DNA of 64,000 nucleotides, from NCBI RefSeq assembly GCF_012396015.1, contig NZ_JAAXOQ010000020.1, positions 21,294-85,293 of the forward strand, read 5' to 3'. The notes below the pieces were generated by a model. That model had not been told where the DNA came from, made no database searches, and was given only the letters and a program-made list of their open reading frames with translations. This document shows positions 34,457 to 43,074 of the stretch, in pieces. The DNA is from Tsukamurella spumae. Its GTDB lineage: Bacteria; Actinomycetota; Actinomycetes; Mycobacteriales; Mycobacteriaceae. The stretch's first letter is position 1. Every line of letters begins with the position of its first letter. The position numbers and the translations under genes are program-made.

Positions 34457-35254
34457 TCACGTGTTTTTCGCACCGCGAACGCAACGCTCGAGCAGTGAGC
34501 GTCCCGCGGGGTAGGCGGCCAGCGCGGCGGGCAGCGACCCGACGCGGCCGGACTCCAGCACGGCCACCACATCGCCCAGCTCCGACGGGCCGCCGGGCTC
34601 GACACCGAGCCGTCGGAGCGTCTGCCGCGCGACCGGCTCCGGCGAGTCGAAGACGGCCACCCCGCGCCCCGTCCGCTCCCGTAGGGCGGCCACGATCGGC
34701 TCCCTGACCAGGCCGTAATGGGTGCAGCCGAGCACCACCGACTCGATGTCCGCGGGCGTGGCGGCGGCCGCGTCCGCGATCGCCGACGCCACGCGAGTCG
34801 GTTCACCGGAGTCGATCGCCTCGGCCAGGCCGTAGCAGGGGATGCGGTGCGCGAGCGCGGGGTCGGCGAAGGCGTCGATGAGCGAGGTCTGGTAGTCACT
34901 CACGGTCGCGGCCGCAGTGGCCCACACGGCGAAGGGACGCCCCGTCGACCCCGCCGGGCGGATGGCCGGCACCACCCCGACCACGGGGATCGCGGGTTCG
35001 AACCGGGCCCGGGCCGCTTCGAGCGCGTACATCGATCCCGTGTTGCAGGCGACGATGATGGCGTCCACGTCGTACCGCGCCGCGGCGCCGGCCATGGCCA
35101 CCACGCACTCGGAGATCTGCGCGGGTTCGAGCAGGCCGTAGGGCATGTTGTCGGGGTCGCGCGCCAGTACGAGCTCGGTGTCGGGGCGCACGCGGGAGAG
35201 GGCGTCGGCGTAGTTGACCATCCCGAAGCCCGAGTCGATCACCGCAACACGCAT
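34457..35254 (-). CDS. Aspartate/glutamate racemase-family protein (MurI-like)
   Basis: 265 residues with the two catalytic cysteines of cofactor-independent glutamate racemases, Cys70 (VACNTGS) and Cys177 (LGCTHYG), plus the N-terminal IDSGFG and DNMPYG loops. It could supply D-glutamate for peptidoglycan; the DSGFG motif and overall similarity are those of MurI, but whether it is the main MurI or a paralogue cannot be told here. ATG 35254. Its 3' end runs into AT-richer sequence. Confidence 0.8.
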   Translation of the reverse strand: MRVAVIDSGFGMVNYADALSRVRPDTELVLARDPDNMPYGLLEPAQISECVVAMAGAAARYDVDAIIVACNTGSMYALEAARARFEPAIPVVGVVPAIRPAGSTGRPFAVWATAAATVSDYQTSLIDAFADPALAHRIPCYGLAEAIDSGEPTRVASAIADAAAATPADIESVVLGCTHYGLVREPIVAALRERTGRGVAVFDSPEPVARQTLRRLGVEPGGPSELGDVVAVLESGRVGSLPAALAAYPAGRSLLERCVRGAKNT

Positions 35255-35339
35255 GCCTCGAATTTACCGGGCGGGCCGCAGCCGGAAGACGGTGGTCGCC
35301 GTCACCACCACCGGCAGCTGCCGACGGTAGCCTGGCCGC

Positions 35340-36020
35340 ATGCGCCGCGCCCGCCTCATCGTGATCGGGGGCGCCGTGCTCTATTCGGCCTGGTTGATCG
35401 CGCCCGTGCTGGGCTCCGAGCTGAGCCCGCTGACCTCCTATGTCAGCGAGGTCGGCGCGTCGGGGCAGCCCTACGCGCGGCTGTTCCGCGCCACGGACCT
35501 GCTGGCGGGCACCGCGCTCGTGGTCGCGGCGGCGCTGATCTGGCGGGCGGCCCCACGGGCGACGACCCGCGCCGGCACTGCGGCTGCCCGGGGCGCGCTG
35601 CTGGGCCTGCTCGTCCTGGGCGCCGCGACCATGTGCGACGCGCTGATGCCGCTGTCCTGCACGCCCACCGCGGATGCCGCGTGCGCCGCGCGGGAGCTGG
35701 CCGGGCAGGTGCCGTTCACGCACCTCGGGCACGCCGTCTCCTCCGGGATCGCCGGTTTCGGCGGCGTGGTCGCCGTACTCGGCTGGGCGCTGTGGCGCGG
35801 GGCGGAGGGCGCCGACGGGCGCACTCCCCTACTGCGCCGGTTCGACGGTGTCCGGCTCACCCTGGGCGCGGGCGTCGCGTTCCTGCTCGCGACGGCGTGG
35901 ACACTGCTCGCGATGCTCGAACCGGCCCTGTACCTCGGGCTGGCGCAGCGGGCTCAGATCCTCTCGCTCACTCTGTGGCTGGTGCTGGTGGCGCTGCCGC
36001 CTCGCGCTCGGCCGCGCTGA
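35340..36020 (+). CDS. DUF998-family membrane protein
   Basis: 226 residues with about six hydrophobic helices. Helix 1 (LIVIGGAVLYSAWLIAPVLG) is followed by LSPLTSYVSEVGASGQPYARLFR, the motif after the first helix in DUF998 proteins, and a PLSCTPT loop. Function unknown. The 3' end overlaps the converging ArsR gene by 53 bp. Confidence 0.75.
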   Translation: MRRARLIVIGGAVLYSAWLIAPVLGSELSPLTSYVSEVGASGQPYARLFRATDLLAGTALVVAAALIWRAAPRATTRAGTAAARGALLGLLVLGAATMCDALMPLSCTPTADAACAARELAGQVPFTHLGHAVSSGIAGFGGVVAVLGWALWRGAEGADGRTPLLRRFDGVRLTLGAGVAFLLATAWTLLAMLEPALYLGLAQRAQILSLTLWLVLVALPPRARPR

Positions 36021-36312
36021 TCACCGAGTCCAGCAGGCCGGGGTAGGCGCGCTCCACGGCGTCGACCCGCAGCAGCTGCCTGGTGTGTGCGCCCACGTCC
36101 TCGCGGCAGGTGATCCCGGCCTCGCGGAGCACCTTGAAGTGATGGCTCGCCGTCGCCTTGGTCACGCCGTCGTAGAGGTCCGCGCAGGCCACGGGGCCCT
36201 GCTCGCGGTGCAATCGCCGGACCATCTCGAGGCGCACCGGATCCGCCAGTGCGCTGAGCACGGTGTGCAGCGAGGCGACCTCGATGCCGGACGCGACTGT
36301 GACGTCGATCAT
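35968..36312 (-). CDS. ArsR-family transcriptional regulator
   Basis: 114 residues: ALADPVRLEMVRRLHREQGPVACADLY then TKATASHHFKVLREAGI (recognition helix) and a wing. It has no obvious cysteine pair for metal, so it is probably one of the ArsR proteins that sense a drug or metabolite. Divergent from an MFS transporter, with an 18-bp inverted repeat between them. ATG 36312 follows AGGGAA. Confidence 0.88.
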   Translation of the reverse strand: MIDVTVASGIEVASLHTVLSALADPVRLEMVRRLHREQGPVACADLYDGVTKATASHHFKVLREAGITCREDVGAHTRQLLRVDAVERAYPGLLDSVISAAEREAAAPPAPATE

Positions 36313-36373
36313 GATTCTCGTTCCCTGAGATAACTGTTTGATCCTCATCGAACCGGGTGTAGCGTACGTAATG

Positions 36374-36391
36374 GTTCGACGATCATCGAAC
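36374..36391. promoter_or_regulatory. Inverted repeat, predicted ArsR operator
   Basis: GTTCGA-CGATCA-TCGAAC is symmetric apart from one base pair. A further half site TCATCGAACC lies nearer the ArsR start (about 36345-36354). The arrangement between ArsR and MFS starts suggests control of both. Confidence 0.6.
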
Positions 36392-36417
36392 TCGACCGTA
36401 CACCGGAGGCGTACCCG

Positions 36418-37662
36418 ATGAGTATCACCCAGCAGGCACCAGCACCGTCGACCCATGCGCACCCGCAGCGCTGGGCCTTCGCGCTCCTGCTCACGCTGCT
36501 GGCGCTGGCCCTCGGCGTCTCGGGTCTGCCCTCCCCGCTGTACCCGCTCTACCAGGAGCAATGGCACCTGTCGGCGCTGTCGACCACGGTCGTGTTCGCG
36601 GTGTACGCCATCGGCGCGCTCGGGGCGGCGCTCACCGTCGGGCCGATCTCCGACGCGATCGGCCGCAAGCCGGTGCTGCTGGCCGCGGTCGCGACGATCC
36701 TGCTCGGGCTGGTGCTGTTCCTCTTCGCGGGCGCCGAGTGGCAGCTGATCCTGGCGCGGTTCCTGCACGGCGCGGCGATCGGTTCGATCACCGTGGTCGC
36801 CGGCGCCGCCCTCCTGGACGTCCGGCCGGACGACGGTGCCCGCAACGGCATGCTCTCCGGTGTCGCGCTCAACGTGGGCATCGCCGCCACCGCGCTCGGT
36901 GCCGCGGCCGTGGCCCAGTACGCGCCGCACCCGCTGCGCACGCCGTTCGTGACGATGAGCGTCGTGGTGCTCGCGATCCTCCTCGGCGTCATCGCCCTGA
37001 TCGAGCCGCACACCGGGCGCACCGGCGGCCGCGTCCGGCTGAGTAGGCCCGGCGTGCCGGGCGAGATCGCCTCCGACTTCTGGTTCTCCGGCATCGGGAT
37101 CATCACCGCGTGGTCGGTGCTCGGCGTGTTCCTGAGCCTGTACCCCGCGCTCGTGCAACACGTGACCGGGCACCACTCCGTGATGTTCACCGGCGGCCTC
37201 GTCGCGGTGATGGCCGTCGCGTCCGCGATCTCGCAGTACATCGGCGGCCGCTACCCGGCGCGCCCCACCGCCGTCGTCGGCGACATCGGCCTGGCGCTCT
37301 CGCTGGCGCTCGCCGTGGTCGCGGTGCGCCACGGCCACACCTGGCTCATCGTGCTCGACACCGTCCTGCTCGGCGCCACCTTCGGCCTGGCCTTCGGCGG
37401 GTCGCTGCGGCACCTCGCCGCCATGGCCCCGGCGCACGCCCGCGGCCAGGTGATGAGCGCGTACTACCTGCTCGGCTACCTCGCGATGGGCGTGCCGACG
37501 GTGATCGCCGGCTACCTCGCCACCACCTACAGCACCGCCACGATCTTCCCGTGGTTCGCCACCGCCGTCGCCGGTGCGTGCCTCCTGGCCGCCGCCATCG
37601 GCCTCCGAGGCCGACGGTCCGTGGGCTCGGTGGGCGAGCGCGAGGACTCGACGATGCACTGA
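36418..37662 (+). CDS. MFS transporter
   Basis: 414 residues with 12 predicted helices. LPSPLYPLYQEQWHLS after helix 1 and GPISDAIGRKPVLL (motif A) between helices 2 and 3 mark a major-facilitator drug/metabolite exporter. ATG 36418. It is probably repressed by the divergent ArsR protein. Its TGA stop at 37660-37662 overlaps the first bases of the 390-bp inverted-repeat element, so the element either sits immediately after the gene or has reshaped its end. Confidence 0.85.
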   Translation: MSITQQAPAPSTHAHPQRWAFALLLTLLALALGVSGLPSPLYPLYQEQWHLSALSTTVVFAVYAIGALGAALTVGPISDAIGRKPVLLAAVATILLGLVLFLFAGAEWQLILARFLHGAAIGSITVVAGAALLDVRPDDGARNGMLSGVALNVGIAATALGAAAVAQYAPHPLRTPFVTMSVVVLAILLGVIALIEPHTGRTGGRVRLSRPGVPGEIASDFWFSGIGIITAWSVLGVFLSLYPALVQHVTGHHSVMFTGGLVAVMAVASAISQYIGGRYPARPTAVVGDIGLALSLALAVVAVRHGHTWLIVLDTVLLGATFGLAFGGSLRHLAAMAPAHARGQVMSAYYLLGYLAMGVPTVIAGYLATTYSTATIFPWFATAVAGACLLAAAIGLRGRRSVGSVGEREDSTMH

Positions 37663-38050
37663 CTCTCGGATTCTGACCGATATGGACAGGATCCCGGACC
37701 ATCGTGGGCCGCAAGGCATCTGGTGCCGCATAGGGGAGTCGGCGCCGCATGGGGGACTACTTCTCTCCCCCACCGAACGCCGCGGCGCCCCATGGGGGAC
37801 ACGGCGTCGCGCGGGGGACGGCCGAGCCCACACCGAACGACCGGCGTCCCATCGGGGTCCGAACGCCCGGCGCTCCTTTCGGCGCCGCGCGGGGGACGAA
37901 CCCTCTCCCCCACCGGACGCCTGGCGTGTCCTGGGGGAATCGGTGCCACGTTCGGGAATCGGCGCCGCATGGGGGACACGGCGCCGGACGCGAGATGGCA
38001 ACGGCGGCTGCAGATCCGGCACTGTCCATTTCGGTCAGAATCCGAGAGTC
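37661..38050. mobile_element. 390-bp non-coding element with 29-bp terminal inverted repeats (MITE-like)
   Basis: The 29 bases at 37661-37689 (starting GACTCTCGGATTCTGACCGA) are matched by the reverse complement of 38022-38050 with one mismatch. The interior has no convincing gene but holds about ten degenerate copies of a GGCGCCGCATGGGGGAC-like unit. Size, long terminal repeats and lack of a transposase fit a non-autonomous element. No target-site duplication is obvious. A role as a double terminator or regulatory RNA between the converging MFS and L,D-transpeptidase genes is an alternative. Confidence 0.6.
37722..37977. repeat. Degenerate 19-bp repeat array
   Basis: Units of the form GGYGYCGCATGGGGGAC begin near 37722, 37741, 37784, 37803, 37843, 37869, 37881, 37923, 37942 and 37961. 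Many are 19 bp apart and others about 40 bp apart. TCTCCCCCACCG occurs twice (from 37762 and 37902), about 20 bp downstream of a unit start. Confidence 0.7.
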
Positions 38051-38158
38051 GCGAGATCGGCTGAGTCCTCCTTCGGCGCAGAGCGCACGAAGCCGCCACG
38101 TACCTCGCGGGAGACCACCGCTGCCGGCCTCGCGGCGGCCGCCGCCGGAGTCCGCGGA

Positions 38159-39508
38159 TCAGCCGGGGGGCGTGCTCGTGCCGGGCTCGCCGGTGGGCGG
38201 CACCGTCGACGACGGGGTGGGGGCGGCGGAGGAGGCCGGGGCGAGCGGGACACCGTCACCGTCGACGGGCACGGCGCTCCCGGCGATCCAGGTGGACCAC
38301 GGGACGGACCAGTCGCCGTTCTGCCACTGCTCGAGCGCGGGGCCGCCCGTGTTGCGGACCTCCACCACGTCACCCGGCTGGGAGAGCCCGAAGAACCACT
38401 GCGCATTGGCCGGGCTCAGGTTGAGGCAGCCGTGCGACTGGTTGCTCACGCCCTGCGCCCAGATGTTGTCGAGGGCGTGCAGGTAGATGCCGTCGTTGCT
38501 GATCCGGGTGGCCCAGCCGATGGTCTGCTTGTAGCCCAGCCGCGAGTTGATCGGCAGACCGTAGGTGGACGAGTCCATGATCACGGGATTGGCCTTGTCC
38601 AGCACCGTGTAGACGCCGCGCTGCGTCCAGAAGTGGAAGGTCTTGCCGTTGATGACCTCGTTGCCGCCCTGCCCCATCGAGGTGGGCATCGATCGGACCA
38701 TCTGTCCGTTCACGAAGACCTGCACCTGCTTGGTGGTGTCGTCGGCGATGGACACGTGCGACTCGCCGATGGTGAACGAGACGGAGACGTCCTTCTCGCC
38801 CCAGAGCCCGGGGCTGACCTCCTTGCCGAAGACGCCCGCCTCGATCGACACCTTCGTGCCGGACGGGTAGTAGGCCTTCGGCCGCCACGCGACGGTCTTG
38901 TCCGTCGTCCACATCCAGGCCCCCGGCACCGCCGGGGTGGTGGTGACCGTGAGCAGCTTCTGCGCCATCACGCGGTCCTTGATCGGCTCGTCGAAGTGGA
39001 CGACCGCGACCTGCCCCACGCCGTAGACGGCACCGTCGTTCAGCGACATCCCGCCCGTGTTCTCGAAGTAGGGCTGGGTCTTGTTCGACTCGTCGACCTT
39101 CACCGTGGAGAAAGTGACGCGCTTCTCGCGCGGCTGGCCCAGCGTCTCGTACTTCGCGACCAGCGTGTACACGCCGCTGTAGGCCAGCGGCTTCGTGGGC
39201 TTCCACGAGAGCAGGTCCGTCGAGAGCTCCCCCTCGACCGCGACGCCCTTGTCGTCGGTCAGCGTGACCGAGCCCAGCTTCGCCTTGGCGATGGAGACCT
39301 CGACCGGAGCGATCGGGCTGATCTCCGTGGCACCGTCGGCCGGGCTGACGGTGACCTCCGCCGGGTCCGCGGGTGGGCCGGACGGACCCGCGCTCGCGCC
39401 CGAGCCTCCCGTATCCCCGATCGTGCAGCCGGCGACGACCACGGGCACCGCGGCCGCGGCACCGATCAGTACCGCACGCCGGCCGACGCGCTCGTTGAAC
39501 ATGCTCAC
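38159..39508 (-). CDS. L,D-transpeptidase lipoprotein (LdtMt2-like)
   Basis: Makes 3-3 cross-links in peptidoglycan. 449 residues: lipobox VAGC (Cys28), two Ig-like domains (about 50-250), then the YkuD catalytic domain. That has HALDNIW about 340 and SHGCLNL about 355-361 (catalytic Cys), the HX14-17[S/T]HGChN pattern. A Pro/Ser/Thr-rich C-terminal tail follows. GTG 39508 is chosen because GAGGGG lies 6 nt upstream; ATG 39502 is possible. Complete. Confidence 0.93.
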   Translation of the reverse strand: MSMFNERVGRRAVLIGAAAAVPVVVAGCTIGDTGGSGASAGPSGPPADPAEVTVSPADGATEISPIAPVEVSIAKAKLGSVTLTDDKGVAVEGELSTDLLSWKPTKPLAYSGVYTLVAKYETLGQPREKRVTFSTVKVDESNKTQPYFENTGGMSLNDGAVYGVGQVAVVHFDEPIKDRVMAQKLLTVTTTPAVPGAWMWTTDKTVAWRPKAYYPSGTKVSIEAGVFGKEVSPGLWGEKDVSVSFTIGESHVSIADDTTKQVQVFVNGQMVRSMPTSMGQGGNEVINGKTFHFWTQRGVYTVLDKANPVIMDSSTYGLPINSRLGYKQTIGWATRISNDGIYLHALDNIWAQGVSNQSHGCLNLSPANAQWFFGLSQPGDVVEVRNTGGPALEQWQNGDWSVPWSTWIAGSAVPVDGDGVPLAPASSAAPTPSSTVPPTGEPGTSTPPG

Positions 39509-39536
39509 TGATTTCCCCTCGTCAGATGACCGCAGT

Positions 39537-40178
39537 CTAACGATCGGAACCGACATCGCCGTTCGGGTAACGCTCGCGGTGCACCGCCTCGGCGAGGGGC
39601 CGCCGCTGCCGCCAGCCGAAACGCTCCAGGTCGGGGACGGTCTGGAGCCGGGTCACAGGGCCCACGCAGAGCCACGCCACAACGTGCACGTGCTCCGGCA
39701 CGTCGACCAGTTCCCGCAGGAAGGGCTCCCGGTAGAAGGACACCCACCCCACGCCGATGCCCTCCGCCGTCGCGGCCAACCACAGGTTCTGGATGGCCAG
39801 CGCCACCGACAGGTGCCCGGTCTCGTCGATGGTGTGCCGCCCCAGGATGTGCGTGCCGCCGCGGGTGGGGTCGTAGGTGACCACGACGCCGGTCCGCGAG
39901 AGCTCGATCCCCTCGATCGAGATGGGATTGAGCGTGTCCTTCCGATCCTCGGGCAGGGACCGCGCGAAGTCCTCCCGGCAGTCGCCGACGTGCTCGGCGA
40001 ACCGGGCGAGCGTGCCCGGGTCCTGAACCACCACGAAATCCCAGGGCTGCGTGTTGCCGACGCTCGGCGCGCTGTGCGCGGCGCTGAGGATCCGCAGCAG
40101 GCGATCGTCGTCGATGACCTCGCCCGCGAACTCGTTGCGCACGTCGCGCCGGCGCAGGATGGCCTCGAAGACGTCCAT
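39537..40178 (-). CDS. bluB: 5,6-dimethylbenzimidazole synthase
   Basis: 213 residues, a flavin-destructase of the nitroreductase fold that turns reduced FMN into the lower ligand of vitamin B12. It shows ILRRRDVRNEF, AAHSAPSVGNTQPWDF, LSVALAIQNLWLAATAEGIGVGWVSFY and CVGPVT, the BluB signatures. ATG 40178 overlaps the stop of the GNAT gene by one base, so it is translated from the TetR-GNAT-bluB operon. No cobalamin riboswitch is seen upstream. Confidence 0.85.
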   Translation of the reverse strand: MDVFEAILRRRDVRNEFAGEVIDDDRLLRILSAAHSAPSVGNTQPWDFVVVQDPGTLARFAEHVGDCREDFARSLPEDRKDTLNPISIEGIELSRTGVVVTYDPTRGGTHILGRHTIDETGHLSVALAIQNLWLAATAEGIGVGWVSFYREPFLRELVDVPEHVHVVAWLCVGPVTRLQTVPDLERFGWRQRRPLAEAVHRERYPNGDVGSDR

Positions 40179-40675
40179 CAGGCGCCGTCGGCGACGGCGG
40201 CCAGAGCCCCGAGGGCCGGACCGGTGAGCCGCTGCGTGGTCCACTCGTCCATGGGGACCGCCCCGATGGACCGGTAGAAGCCGATCGCCGGCGCGTTCCA
40301 GTCCAGGACGGTCCACTCGAGCCGCTCGTAGCCCTGGTCCCGACACTCCTGCGCGAGCGCCGCCAACAACTGCTTGCCGTGCCCACCGCCGCGCACCCCG
40401 GGGCGCACGTACAGGTCCTCGAGCCAGATGCCGTGCGTGCCGGTCCACGTGGAGAAGGTGCGGAAGTAGACGGCCATGCCGACGACGGTCTCGGTGCCGT
40501 CGGCGCCGACCTCCGCGGCGATCCGGGCGAAGACGGCCGGCGCGGGGCCGAACAGTGCGGCCCGCAGCTGATCCGCGGTCGCGACCGCGGCGTCCGGCTC
40601 CTTCTCGTACGCGGCGAGCTCGGCGATCATGGTGAGGATCTCCGGAACGTCCGCCGGCGTCGCGAGACGGATCAC
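40178..40675 (-). CDS. GNAT-family N-acetyltransferase
   Basis: 165 residues. ELAAYEKEPDAAVAT and LEDLYVRPGVRGGGHGKQLL (acetyl-CoA-binding loop), then NAPAIGFYRSIGAVPMDEW, resemble diamine (spermidine/spermine-type) acetyltransferases. GTG 40675 overlaps the TetR stop by 4 nt (GTGA). Substrate unproved. Confidence 0.82.
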   Translation of the reverse strand: MIRLATPADVPEILTMIAELAAYEKEPDAAVATADQLRAALFGPAPAVFARIAAEVGADGTETVVGMAVYFRTFSTWTGTHGIWLEDLYVRPGVRGGGHGKQLLAALAQECRDQGYERLEWTVLDWNAPAIGFYRSIGAVPMDEWTTQRLTGPALGALAAVADGA

Positions 40676-41298
40676 GAGGCGCCCCCCGGGGCCGTTCCTC
40701 CGGCGGCCGCGGCCTGCGCCGCGATCGCGGGCATCAGGCACTCCCGGACCACCCGGCCGGCGGCGTACGGGTCGTCGAAGCTGATCAGGCCGTCCGGCGC
40801 CAACAGGACCGAGTGCCCGACCCGCGCGAAGATCTCCGCGATCGGTTTGGCGTCGAACTCGGGGAGCTCGCCCGTGGCCTGGAATCCCTCGATGATGTGC
40901 GCGGCGAATTCCCGGCCGATCTCGATGAGCATGCCGCCGCCCTGCGCGATCATCGGCAGACCGACCACGACATTGCCGTCGCCGATGCCCCGGATCAGGG
41001 GCCGACGGTGCGCCTCCCGCAGGAACGCGACGAACCCCTCCGTCAGCGCCTCCTCGACGGTGGCCAAGCCCTTGACCTGCTGTTCGACCGCGCTGAGCAG
41101 TTGCTCCGCCTCGTACCGAATGGCCTGCTGGACCAGGTTGTCCTTGCGGTTGAAACGGCGGTAGACGGTGGCGACGCCGATGCCGGCGAGGTTCGCGACG
41201 TTCTCCATCGTGGTACGCGAAATGCCGACGCTACCGATACTCGACACCGCCGCAGACAGAATGCTCTGCGCGGTCTTATCGTTTCTGCCGGGACTCAC
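40672..41298 (-). CDS. TetR-family transcriptional regulator
   Basis: 208 residues. The N-terminal helix-turn-helix (AQSILSAAVSSIGSVGISRTTMENVANLAGIGVATVYRRFNRKDNLV) is typical TetR. First gene of a three-gene unit with the GNAT and bluB genes, so it probably autoregulates. GTG start at 41298. The C-terminal ligand domain is not recognisable. Confidence 0.85.
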   Translation of the reverse strand: MSPGRNDKTAQSILSAAVSSIGSVGISRTTMENVANLAGIGVATVYRRFNRKDNLVQQAIRYEAEQLLSAVEQQVKGLATVEEALTEGFVAFLREAHRRPLIRGIGDGNVVVGLPMIAQGGGMLIEIGREFAAHIIEGFQATGELPEFDAKPIAEIFARVGHSVLLAPDGLISFDDPYAAGRVVRECLMPAIAAQAAAAGGTAPGGAS

Positions 41299-41437
41299 AG
41301 CAGTCGATTCTATGCGGTGCGCGGATGCCGGGGGTTCCCACCAACTGTTCGCGGCATCGATCTTCTATTATTACAAGTGGCGCTCGTAGAAATGGCCCCG
41401 CAGAGTCGAGCGCCGAAACCGAGAGGAACCTGGAGCG

Positions 41438-41833
41438 ATGAGCGAAGGCCGGAGCAAGCCGAACCTGCTGCAATTCATTCCGTACGCCTACGGCCGCACG
41501 GTGCTGCCGCCGTCGATGCACCCGTGGGTCGCCAACGATCTCGCCGGGCCCGGCGCGGCCATGCGCACCGTCGTGCGGTTCGCGATCCCCTGCCTCCTGA
41601 TCCTGGTCCCCTTCTGGTTCATCGACACCTCGGTGCTGAACCGCATGACCATGACGCTGCCGATCTTCATCCCGTTCGTGTACTTCTCGATCGCGCTGAA
41701 CAAGATCTACCGGCGCGGTCGGTTGCGGCATCACGGCCTCGACCCCGAGCTCGTCGACGTGATCGCGCGGAGGAAAGAGGCGGACGTGCACGCCGACTAC
41801 ATCGCCAAGTACGGCCCGCGCGACGACGACTGA
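41438..41833 (+). CDS. DUF5313-family membrane protein
   Basis: 131 residues. Two adjacent hydrophobic helices (FAIPCLLILVPFWFI; LPIFIPFVYFSIAL) sit between a conserved N-terminus (LLQFIPYAYGRTVLPPSMHPWVANDLAGPG) and a basic/acidic cytoplasmic tail. This matches DUF5313 of Mycobacteriales; function unknown. ATG 41438. Divergent from the TetR gene. Confidence 0.8.
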   Translation: MSEGRSKPNLLQFIPYAYGRTVLPPSMHPWVANDLAGPGAAMRTVVRFAIPCLLILVPFWFIDTSVLNRMTMTLPIFIPFVYFSIALNKIYRRGRLRHHGLDPELVDVIARRKEADVHADYIAKYGPRDDD

Positions 41834-41902
41834 CGCTCCGCACCGGGGGGCGCGACCGCCGCGCCCGCCGTGATACGTGACGCACGTCCTACTATCGGTG
41901 CC

Positions 41903-42988
41903 ATGGCGCTCACCGACCTCCTCCACACGCTGTCCCTGAAGATCCCGACGCCGCTCGTCGCTGGCGCCGCGAAGGCGCTCTTCGGGCTGCCCGTGCCCGT
42001 CAAGCAGCGACTCGGGACCCCGCGGACCGTCGAGGGCAACGAACTCGGCATCGACTCGCAGATCACGCTCCTGCTGCTGGGGCTGCAGGGCGTCGACGGG
42101 CTGTCCGGCGCCCGCGACGTCGCCTTCTCCCGCGCATCGCTGAACAAGTTGGGTCAGGCGGTCGGTACCGGGGCCGGTCCGACGGTCGGCGCCCGGGGCG
42201 TCATGGTCGACGGTGCCGCCGGCCCGCTCCCGGCGCGGCTCTACACGCCCGCGGGGCTGGAGGCCGGATCACCGCTGGTCGTGTTCTTCCACGGCGGCGG
42301 TTTCGTGCTCGGCGACCTGGACTCGCACGACGCGCCGTGCCGGTACATCGCCGACCGTGCGCGGGTGCGCGTGCTCTCGGTCGACTACCGACTCGCGCCG
42401 GAGGCGATCTTCCCCGCGGCCGCCGACGACGCCGTCGCGGCGACGCGGTGGGCCCTCGCGCACGCCGATCAGCTGGGCGCGGACGCCACCCGAGTGGCCG
42501 TCTCCGGCGACAGCGCGGGCGGCAACCTGGCCGCGGTCGCGGCCCGCGAGCTGTCGCTCGAGGGCGGCGCGCAGCCCGCCTTCTCGCTGCTGTTCTACCC
42601 CGTGACCGGTGCCGATCCGGCGAACCGCAGCCGCGACACCTTCGCCACGGGCTACTTCCTCACCAAGGCCGACATCGAGTGGTTCCGGGAGATCTACACC
42701 CCGGAGCCCGGCCAGGACACGGACCCCAAGTTCGATGTGCGGCACGCGGACGGGCTCGAGGGCATCGGACGGACCCATGTCGTGGTGGCGGGCTTCGATC
42801 CGCTGCGCGACGAGGGCGCCGCCTACGCGCAGCGCCTCCGCGACGCCGGGGTGGACGCCACCACGCAGCTGGCGCCCGGCTCGCTGCACGGATTCATCAA
42901 CTCGGTGGGCGTGAGCGCCGACGCCCGCCTGGAGGTCGACGCCGCCCTCGACGTGCTCCGCGACGCTCTGGTGCATCGGTCGAAGTAA
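41903..42988 (+). CDS. HSL-family esterase/lipase
   Basis: 361 residues. The hormone-sensitive-lipase family motifs are complete: HGGGFVLGD (oxyanion hole), SVDYRLAPE, SGDSAGGN (nucleophile Ser), GFDPLRDEG (Asp) and SLHGFINS (His). It resembles the mycobacterial LipN/NlhH group, acting on short-chain esters. ATG 41903 follows a TATCGG element. A 6C RNA gene follows its stop. Confidence 0.9.
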   Translation: MALTDLLHTLSLKIPTPLVAGAAKALFGLPVPVKQRLGTPRTVEGNELGIDSQITLLLLGLQGVDGLSGARDVAFSRASLNKLGQAVGTGAGPTVGARGVMVDGAAGPLPARLYTPAGLEAGSPLVVFFHGGGFVLGDLDSHDAPCRYIADRARVRVLSVDYRLAPEAIFPAAADDAVAATRWALAHADQLGADATRVAVSGDSAGGNLAAVAARELSLEGGAQPAFSLLFYPVTGADPANRSRDTFATGYFLTKADIEWFREIYTPEPGQDTDPKFDVRHADGLEGIGRTHVVVAGFDPLRDEGAAYAQRLRDAGVDATTQLAPGSLHGFINSVGVSADARLEVDAALDVLRDALVHRSK

Positions 42989-43074
42989 CCGGGCCGTGAG
43001 CTGCGGCGGATCGACGCGGCACGGCGCATCGCAGGAAAGTTGGCGCACGTACGCGTACACCACGTATCGTAGGT

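Noticed and set aside
36374..36391. LexA (SOS) box
   Set aside because: The mycobacterial SOS box is TCGAAC-N4-GTTCGA; here the half sites are in the opposite order (GTTCGA-N6-TCGAAC) and lie beside an ArsR gene.
37722..37977. Possible CRISPR array
   Set aside because: Units are degenerate, 17-19 bp, often directly adjacent with no unique spacers, and no cas gene is in the window.
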